Assembly (NCBI GenBank): GCA_029551925.1
Contig: JAKPEO010000016.1
Location: 1 to 31,581, forward strand
Length of the DNA: 31,581 nucleotides
DNA from: a bacterium
GTDB lineage: Bacteria > JAGOBX01
Direction: 5' to 3'
Shown piece after piece: positions 26,630-31,581 of this stretch; position 1 is the first letter of the stretch; the number at the start of each line of letters is the position of its first letter. The notes below the pieces were generated by a model that saw only the letters and a list, made by a program, of their open reading frames with translations, had not been told where the DNA came from and ran no database searches. The position numbers and the translations under genes are program-made.

Positions 26630-27418
26630 ATGATGTTATCATTATGGACATCAGCGTCAGGTATGAATGCACAGCAATTCAATGTTGATGTGATTTCCAA
26701 CAATATGGCGAATGTTAATACAACTGGTTTTAAAAAAGATCGTGCAGATTTTGCTGATTTATTGTATCAGAAATTAGTTGTGCCTGGCACGCCAGCAGGT
26801 CAGGGTTCTGTTATTCCGACAGGCACGCAGGTTGGATTAGGCACGCGTGTAACTGCTACGCAGAAACAATATACGCAAGGTAGTTTGCGTCAAACTGAAA
26901 ATCCAATGGATATGGCGATAGAAGGCGACGGATTTTTTCAGATATTATTACCAGACGGATCAATTGCTTATACGCGCGACGGCAGTTTTAAACTTGACGG
27001 CTCAAAATCAATAGTTACATCAGACGGCTACAAATTATATCCTGAAATCACTATTCCAGAAGATGCGACAAATATTGCGGTAAGCGAAGATGGCGTAATA
27101 TCAGTATTAATAGCAGGACAAACTACTCCGCAAGAAATTGGAACATTAGAATTAGTGAAATTTGTTAATCCCGCTGGTTTAAGCAACGAAGGAAATAATT
27201 TAGTAAAAGAATCAGCTGCTTCTGGCGCGCCAATAGCAGGCAGACCAAATCAAAATGGCATTGGCAGAATTAGACATGGCTTTTTGGAATTGTCAAATGT
27301 AATAGTAGTTAATGAAATGGTAAATTTAATTTCAGCGCAGCGCGCATACGAATTGAATTCAAAATCAATTCAAACTGCTGATTTAATGTTAGGTATCGCG
27401 ACAAACTTAAAGAGATAA
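26630..27418 (+). CDS. flgG: Flagellar distal rod protein FlgG
   Basis: 262 residues. The start is MMLSLWTSASGMNAQQFNVD, close to the family's MMRSLW, followed by VISNNMANVNTTGFKKDRADF, NPMDMAIEGDGFFQI, YTRDGSFKLD and the C-terminal HGFLELSNVIVVNEMVNLISAQRAYELNSKSIQTAD. Length is standard (about 260). It forms the distal rod that passes through the P and L rings. AAGGGGGA lies seven bases before the ATG. An unusually long structured leader separates it from flgF. Confidence 0.95.
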   Translation: MMLSLWTSASGMNAQQFNVDVISNNMANVNTTGFKKDRADFADLLYQKLVVPGTPAGQGSVIPTGTQVGLGTRVTATQKQYTQGSLRQTENPMDMAIEGDGFFQILLPDGSIAYTRDGSFKLDGSKSIVTSDGYKLYPEITIPEDATNIAVSEDGVISVLIAGQTTPQEIGTLELVKFVNPAGLSNEGNNLVKESAASGAPIAGRPNQNGIGRIRHGFLELSNVIVVNEMVNLISAQRAYELNSKSIQTADLMLGIATNLKR

Positions 27419-27434
27419 TATTAGGTAAGTAAAA

Positions 27435-28358
27435 ATGAAAAAATATTTTATTGCTTTATTATATTTAATTATACTGACTGCGCAGGGAGTGGCAAATAAT
27501 ATAATTGAACTCCCTGCTGAGGTCATTATTAATTCAGATAAAGTTTATTTGAATGATATAGTATCTGGATTAAGCGATAAAGTATATGTTGCTACTGCCG
27601 CGCTTCCTGGTTTTTCTAAATCAATTACTCGTGATTATGTTGCGCGTTTAATAAAAAGCACATTAAAATCAGAAGTAGAAGTTCAAGGCGCTGAAAATAT
27701 AGTAATTAAAAGAGCGGGACAGCCGTTAGATGAATCATCGATAAAATCTAAAATATACGAAGCGATAATTTCCAATTTGAATAATATTGACAAAAGTGAT
27801 TTAGCGATTGAATTTCAAGATATAAAATATAATAAAATGTTGCCGCTCGGCGAAGTGAGTTATGAAATAAAATTCAATAAAAATGAAAATTTTAGAGGAA
27901 ATATTATTGCATATATCACAATATTAATTGATAATAAAAAATACGATAATTTGTATGTTCGCGCGAGCGTAAGAGTATGGGATACTGTATATCGCGCAAA
28001 ACAATCGTTCAGATGGCCTGCAAAATTAACAGAAAACGATGTATATTCAGAAAAAATAGAAATAACAAATATTAATGCAGAATTGATAAAAGATATAAAT
28101 GATTTGCAAAATAAAATAGTAAAAAAACATATATTACCGAATGAAATATTAACTGTTGAAAGTTTTTCGCAAGAGCCGATAATCAAACGTGGGGCACAAG
28201 TTAAACTAATGTCCAAAATCGGAACAGTAATAGTCAGCACAATCGGTATAGCAAAAGATAATGGTTATAAAAATCAGTATGTTCGCGTAGAAAATATAAA
28301 TTCAAATAAAACTGTTAGAGCAAAAGTAATAGATAGTCAGACAGTAATAGTAGAATAA
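27435..28358 (+). CDS. flgA: P-ring assembly chaperone FlgA
   Basis: 307 residues. A signal peptide (1-20) is followed by an N-terminal domain (IIELPAEVIINSDKVYLNDI) and a C-terminal SAF-type domain (about 200-305: QSFRWPAKLTENDVYSEKIE, IVKKHILPNEILTVESF, IIKRGAQVKLMSKIGTVIVS, KTVRAKVIDSQTVIVE). FlgA helps FlgI polymerise around the rod in the periplasm. It is longer than the roughly 220-residue enterobacterial FlgA, as in other phyla. AGGT lies eight bases before the ATG, 16 bases after flgG, in the same operon. Confidence 0.9.
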   Translation: MKKYFIALLYLIILTAQGVANNIIELPAEVIINSDKVYLNDIVSGLSDKVYVATAALPGFSKSITRDYVARLIKSTLKSEVEVQGAENIVIKRAGQPLDESSIKSKIYEAIISNLNNIDKSDLAIEFQDIKYNKMLPLGEVSYEIKFNKNENFRGNIIAYITILIDNKKYDNLYVRASVRVWDTVYRAKQSFRWPAKLTENDVYSEKIEITNINAELIKDINDLQNKIVKKHILPNEILTVESFSQEPIIKRGAQVKLMSKIGTVIVSTIGIAKDNGYKNQYVRVENINSNKTVRAKVIDSQTVIVE

Positions 28359-28382
28359 AATTTTAAAAGAGGTGAGTTATCA

Positions 28383-28997
28383 ATGAAAAAAATGATTTTA
28401 GTTTTATTAGTAATCATTAATATAGCAATTCAATTATCAGCGAAATCATTATGGACTGATAATAATCGCTCATTATTTTCAGATAGAAAAGCGATAAAAC
28501 GTGGCGATGTAATAACAATAATCATCGAAGAATCAAGTATGGCGCAAGCGACAAATTCTACGCAAAACGGCAAATCAATGGAAATCGGCGGCGAAGCAGG
28601 TTCTGAAGCGACTAACAAAACAATGTTTAATACATTTGCGAAATTAGTGCCGTTATTCGGTGCGACTGCAAAAGGCAGTTCTGATTTCAAAAAAGGCGCG
28701 CAAGATGCAAGAAAAGCGACATTAAAAGCTACAATCGCAGTAGTAGTAGAAGATATTGATGATAATGGCAATTTAGTATTGCGCGGCGAGCGTAATGTTA
28801 AAATAAACAAAGCAGACCAAAAAATGGTAATTTCAGGAATTTGCAGATTAGACGATATATCAGTAGATAACACTGTATCATCTACTAAAATAGCGAACGC
28901 TGAAATAACATTTAATGGCAAAGTAGATTTTTCAGATGAAAAACGCAAGGGCTTTTTTACAAAAGCTGTTAATGGCTTTTGGAATTTTTTATTCTAA
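28383..28997 (+). CDS. flgH: Flagellar L-ring protein FlgH
   Basis: 204 residues. The family start SLWTDNNRSLFSDRKAIKRGDVITIIIEESSMAQA follows the signal peptide. Later motifs are KATLKATIAVVVEDIDDNGNLVLRGERNVKIN and ISGICRLDDISVDNTVSSTKIANAEITFNGKVDF. It forms the outer-membrane L ring. Most characterised FlgH proteins are lipoproteins, but here the signal peptide ends QLSA-KSLW with no lipobox cysteine, so it should be cut by signal peptidase I. AGAGGTGA is well placed before the ATG. It is preceded by flgA and followed by flgI. Confidence 0.94.
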   Translation: MKKMILVLLVIINIAIQLSAKSLWTDNNRSLFSDRKAIKRGDVITIIIEESSMAQATNSTQNGKSMEIGGEAGSEATNKTMFNTFAKLVPLFGATAKGSSDFKKGAQDARKATLKATIAVVVEDIDDNGNLVLRGERNVKINKADQKMVISGICRLDDISVDNTVSSTKIANAEITFNGKVDFSDEKRKGFFTKAVNGFWNFLF

Positions 28998-29041
28998 TAA
29001 TTTTAGTTAGAATAATTTATAAAAGAGAAGAGGCGAGGACA

Positions 29042-30142
29042 ATGAAAAAAACAATAGTCATATTAAGTTTGATATTTGCAATGATATTATCAGCGCAAGC
29101 TGAATTATCAGTGAGTTTAAAACAACTCACGCAAGTTAAAGGCGTGCGCGATAATCAATTACAGGGCTATGGTTTAGTAGTAGGGCTCGACGGCACGGGT
29201 GACAGCAATAAATCATTATTTACAATTCAATCAATCGTGAATCTTTTGAAAAATTACGGAGTTAATGTGAACATAAAAGACGTGAAAGTTGATAATATCG
29301 CAGCTGTAATGGTTACAATGAAACTTCCGCCGTTTGCAAGAGAAGGTCAAAAATACGATGCTGTAGTTTCATCAATTGGCGATGCTGATAATTTACAAGG
29401 CGGCGAATTATTACAGACTCCGTTATTTGGCGCAGATGGTAAAGTTTATGCGGTAGCGCAAGGTCAAGTATCAATTGGCGGGTTTAATGTTAAATCTGGC
29501 GGCTCTGCTGTTACTAAAAATCATCCTACAGTCGGCAGAGTAATCAATGGCGCTATTATTGAAAGAGATATCGAAACCGAATTTGTAAAAGATAATAAAG
29601 TAGAATTAATGTTGAATAATCCTGATTTTTATACAGCGGCAAAAATAGCGGAAGCGATTAATTTATGGGCTAATAATAAAATTGCAATACCAAAAGATGC
29701 AGGCGCAATTGAAATTAATGTGCCGACTGAATATCAATTGAATCCAGTAGCATTATTAGCGCATTTAGAAAAAATAACAATTACACCGCCGGCAAAAAGC
29801 AAACTTATAGTGAATACTCGCACTGGCACAATAGTAATCGGCGAAAATGTCAAATTAGCAAGAGCGGCTGTTGCTCACGGCAATTTAAGCGTAGTAATTA
29901 GTTCGAGCGCGCAAGTATCGCAGCCAGAACCGCTGAGCGACGGAAAAACAGTAGTATCGCAGCAATCAGATATTAGTGTTACAGAAATGGGCGGCAGAGT
30001 AATGATGTTAAAAGAGGGTTCAAATATCGGCGATGTAGTAAAAGCCTTAAATTCAATAGGCGCAACACCACGCGATGTTATTGCGATAATTCAGGCATTA
30101 AAAGAAGCAGGTGCATTATATGCTGATTTGGAATTAATGTAA
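29042..30142 (+). CDS. flgI: Flagellar P-ring protein FlgI
   Basis: 366 residues from ATG 29042, chosen because GAGGCGAGG precedes it and a clean signal peptide results (ending LSAQA); an upstream in-frame ATG at 28979 lies within flgH. Family motifs: VKGVRDNQLQGYGLVVGLDGTGD (residues about 33-55), NIAAVMVTMKLPPFAREGQKYDAVVSSIGDA, LLQTPLFGADGKVYAVAQG, NHPTVGRVINGAIIERDI and the C-terminal VVKALNSIGATPRDVIAIIQALKEAGALYADL. It forms the periplasmic P ring around the rod with the help of FlgA. Length is standard. Confidence 0.96.
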   Translation: MKKTIVILSLIFAMILSAQAELSVSLKQLTQVKGVRDNQLQGYGLVVGLDGTGDSNKSLFTIQSIVNLLKNYGVNVNIKDVKVDNIAAVMVTMKLPPFAREGQKYDAVVSSIGDADNLQGGELLQTPLFGADGKVYAVAQGQVSIGGFNVKSGGSAVTKNHPTVGRVINGAIIERDIETEFVKDNKVELMLNNPDFYTAAKIAEAINLWANNKIAIPKDAGAIEINVPTEYQLNPVALLAHLEKITITPPAKSKLIVNTRTGTIVIGENVKLARAAVAHGNLSVVISSSAQVSQPEPLSDGKTVVSQQSDISVTEMGGRVMMLKEGSNIGDVVKALNSIGATPRDVIAIIQALKEAGALYADLELM

Positions 30143-30155
30143 TTTGAGGTAATTA

Positions 30156-30554
30156 ATGGAAACAAAAATGTTAAAATTAACATCGCCATATAAACCGCTG
30201 AATAAAGCGCCGGAACAACTGAAATTAGAAGAATCTAATAAACCGTTGGCGCTCGAAAAACAGCAAGATTTTAAAACGCAATTTATGAATGTAAGACAAT
30301 CGTATCAACGCACAGAACAGCAAAAAATGCAAGCGTTGCGCGAACAATGTATGAATATGGAAGCGGAATTAGTAAAAATTATGGTTAATCAAATGTATAA
30401 AACAATTAATAAAACTGATTTTATTCACGGCGGCCAAGCAGAAGAAATGTTTAGAGATATGCTGAACGAACAATATGCTGAAAGCATAGTAAAAAATACG
30501 AATTTAGGTATAGGCGAATCAATATATCGTCAAATTATGGGCTTGTATAGATAA
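30156..30554 (+). CDS. flgJ: FlgJ-type rod-binding protein without the muramidase domain
   Basis: 132 residues. The rod-binding domain is recognisable in REQCMNMEAELVKIMVNQMYKTI (about 68-90), GGQAEEMFRDMLNEQYAESIVKN and a C-terminal LGIGESIYRQIMG. The C-terminal glucosaminidase domain of proteobacterial FlgJ is absent, as in many other phyla where a separate lytic enzyme opens the peptidoglycan. No such enzyme is in the window. GAGG lies six bases before the ATG, and the gene follows flgI by 13 bases as the last gene of the flagellar operon here. Confidence 0.87.
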   Translation: METKMLKLTSPYKPLNKAPEQLKLEESNKPLALEKQQDFKTQFMNVRQSYQRTEQQKMQALREQCMNMEAELVKIMVNQMYKTINKTDFIHGGQAEEMFRDMLNEQYAESIVKNTNLGIGESIYRQIMGLYR

Positions 30555-30735
30555 CTAAAAATAATTGCGAATTGATTTGTAAATTTAGAAAGTTGAATTT
30601 TTGATTTTAATAACTTAATTGATTGTAAAATTGAAAGTAAAAAAAATTGATAAATTGAATAATAAATATTTTAGAAACTTTGAAAAATAACATTAAAAAA
30701 TAAATTAATTTTTTTTAAATTCCTTTTTCCCTAAA

Positions 30736-30770
30736 TTGCGCGGAATAGACGCCCGTCTATCTCCGCGCAA
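30736..30770 (+). terminator. G+C-rich hairpin after flgJ
   Basis: Arms 30736-30751 and 30754-30770 (TTGCGCGGAATAGACG with its complement, one bulged base) and a two-base loop. It lies about 180 bases after the flgJ stop and is followed by A, not T, runs. It could be a terminator of uncertain mechanism, or a structured RNA element. Confidence 0.5.
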
Positions 30771-30795
30771 AAAAAAACAATACCCTTTTCCCAAA

Positions 30796-30824
30796 GTCAG
30801 CCGATAATTTCCCTATCGGCTGAC
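30796..30824 (+). terminator. Second hairpin after flgJ
   Basis: Arms 30796-30806 and 30814-30824 (GTCAGCCGATA/TATCGGCTGAC, perfect) with a seven-base loop ATTTCCC. It lies 25 bases after the first hairpin and has no U-tract. Confidence 0.45.
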
Positions 30825-30907
30825 AATACTAATATCAAAATTAAAAAGAAAATTGTCAAAAAAAATCAATATTTTTAACAAACAAAAAATCGTTTGATTT
30901 TTTTGTC

Positions 30908-30936
30908 TTGACTTTTTAGTCTGCTATATGTATTAT
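30908..30936 (+). promoter_or_regulatory. Sigma-70 promoter of the second hydrogenase operon
   Basis: TTGACT at 30908-30913, a 17-base spacer and TATTAT at 30931-30936. The start would be near 30943, about 26 bases before ATG 30969. The leader lacks a Shine-Dalgarno sequence. Confidence 0.75.
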
Positions 30937-30968
30937 GCAAAAATTAAATTCTACATTAAAAAAAATAA

Positions 30969-31205
30969 ATGAAAATTTTGAAAATTTGCGTAGGAACTTG
31001 CTGTCATTTATTAGGCAGTTATGAATTAGTAGATAAACTTAATGAAATGGATGCGCAAAGATTGTATGATGTAAAAATTGAACTTACTACTTGCATTAAT
31101 TCTTGTCAATCAAAATCAGCGCAGCCGCCTTATGCTGAATTTAATGGAAAAATTATAGAAAATGCAAATATCGATAAGATTTTAAATTGTATAACCGCTA
31201 CTTAA
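30969..31205 (+). CDS. Small (2Fe-2S) thioredoxin-fold ferredoxin linked to a second [FeFe] hydrogenase
   Basis: 78 residues, essentially one NuoE/HydC-like ferredoxin domain: KICVGTCCHLLGS with C7 and C12 (CX4C, plus C11), then TTCINSCQSK with C42 and C46 (CX3C). This is the normal [2Fe-2S] ligand spacing, unlike the 118-residue protein at 19526. The four-helix N-terminal part of true NuoE is missing. The stop lies three bases before the next ATG, so the two genes are translationally coupled. Such small proteins commonly precede [FeFe] hydrogenase genes of non-bifurcating groups and probably pass electrons to them. The partner is inferred from position. Confidence 0.85.
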   Translation: MKILKICVGTCCHLLGSYELVDKLNEMDAQRLYDVKIELTTCINSCQSKSAQPPYAEFNGKIIENANIDKILNCITAT

Positions 31206-31208
31206 TAT

Positions 31209-31581
31209 ATGTTTTACTTAACAGAAATTACAATCATTAAACGAAAAGTATTGACGCTTTTATGTGAAGCATTGTTAAATAATGAATATCAAAAAATTCG
31301 TGAAATACCGAATATAATTTCGCCGGATAAATCAAAATCATACAGTTGCTGCATACATCACGATAGAGCAATTACGCGCGATAGAATAAAACATCTGTTA
31401 GGGTTGAATCTTAATGAATTTAGTAATAAAAGTTGGAATACTTGCATTGATACGGCATTAAATACCAGCGCTAATGTTGAGTTTTTGTCAGTTATGCAGA
31501 ATTCCTGCCATCAATGTCCTCAAAAAAGATATTATATTACAGAAGCGTGTCAGCATTGCATAGCGCATCCTTGCAAACTTA
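31209..31581 (+). CDS. Group B-like [FeFe] hydrogenase, N-terminal part only
   Basis: 124 codons are open to the window end. The N-terminal region matches the accessory part of monomeric group B-type [FeFe] hydrogenases: ITIIKRKVLTLLCEAL, SYSCCIHHDRAITRDRIKHLLGL, then a cysteine-rich stretch with CHQCPQKRYYITEACQHCIAHPC, the first ferredoxin cluster site. The H-cluster domain lies outside the window. It starts three bases after the small ferredoxin gene, with no separate ribosome site. The N-terminus differs from the HydA at 21710, which begins with a NuoG-like [2Fe-2S] domain, so the genome has at least two distinct [FeFe] hydrogenases. Catalytic or sensory role cannot be settled without the rest. 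Confidence 0.8.
   Translation, partial: MFYLTEITIIKRKVLTLLCEALLNNEYQKIREIPNIISPDKSKSYSCCIHHDRAITRDRIKHLLGLNLNEFSNKSWNTCIDTALNTSANVEFLSVMQNSCHQCPQKRYYITEACQHCIAHPCKL

Larger units (their letters stand above)
30555..30968. other. 414-base non-coding region after flgJ
   Basis: The first 165 bases are plain A+T-rich sequence with nothing recognised. Then come two pyrimidine blocks, each followed by a strong hairpin (30736-30770 and 30796-30824), then an A-rich stretch and a sigma-70 promoter at 30908-30936. No start codon with coding potential was found. Confidence 0.6.

Noticed and set aside
30800-30807. Exact GCCGATAA, the sigma-28 -10 consensus
   Set aside because: It lies inside a hairpin arm and there is no TAAA-like -35 at the required distance upstream (TACC is found there).

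Overview
The window is very A+T-rich (about 70% by eye) chromosomal DNA with dense, mostly operonic genes. It suggests a diderm, motile, anaerobic, H2-metabolising bacterium. Evidence for diderm: an LpxL-type lipid A acyltransferase, a PorV-like outer-membrane barrel, and flagellar L- and P-ring proteins FlgH and FlgI. Evidence for motility: flgF-G-A-H-I-J. Evidence for anaerobic hydrogen metabolism: an NAD-linked [FeFe] hydrogenase operon and the start of a second [FeFe] hydrogenase. A PorV-like barrel beside a giant protein with a type IX-like C-terminal sorting domain fits FCB-group or Elusimicrobiota-like lineages. The phylum cannot be fixed from this window. No tRNA, rRNA, insertion sequence, CRISPR array or phage gene was seen.

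Layout. Bases 1-9801 (minus strand) form a surface operon: a 2394-residue repeat protein with a C-terminal sorting domain, a PorV-like protein with a Gln-rich tail, and a GT-C-type membrane glycosyltransferase cut by the window edge. Bases 9965-11594 (plus) carry a GT2 glycosyltransferase and a BatD-like membrane protein. Bases 11804-16448 carry a protein-quality set: HtrA/DegP, a zinc-finger-less DnaJ-type cochaperone and HtpG. thrS converges on htpG from the minus strand and has a textbook sigma-70 promoter.

Bases 18719-24331 run from an exported FKBP isomerase into a small thioredoxin-fold ferredoxin, HydB (NuoF-like), a HydA with HydC (NuoE-like) fused to its C-terminus, and a membrane-anchored metal-binding peptide. 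An intrinsic terminator ends exactly where the lpxL-like gene begins. Bases 25584-30554 are the flagellar rod/ring genes, with structured leaders before flgF and flgG and two strong hairpins after flgJ. A good promoter at 30908 then drives a 78-residue [2Fe-2S] protein and the N-terminus of a group B-like [FeFe] hydrogenase that leaves the window.

How the genes fit together. The surface operon looks like a secretion/anchoring pair, possibly with glycosylation by the flanking GT-C and GT2 enzymes. The Hyd operon would couple NAD(H), and possibly ferredoxin, to H2. Its subunit architecture is rearranged: HydA and HydC are fused, the HydB N-terminal ferredoxin domain has lost its cysteines, and a separate small ferredoxin-like protein is present. 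These two regions are the most interesting parts of the window.
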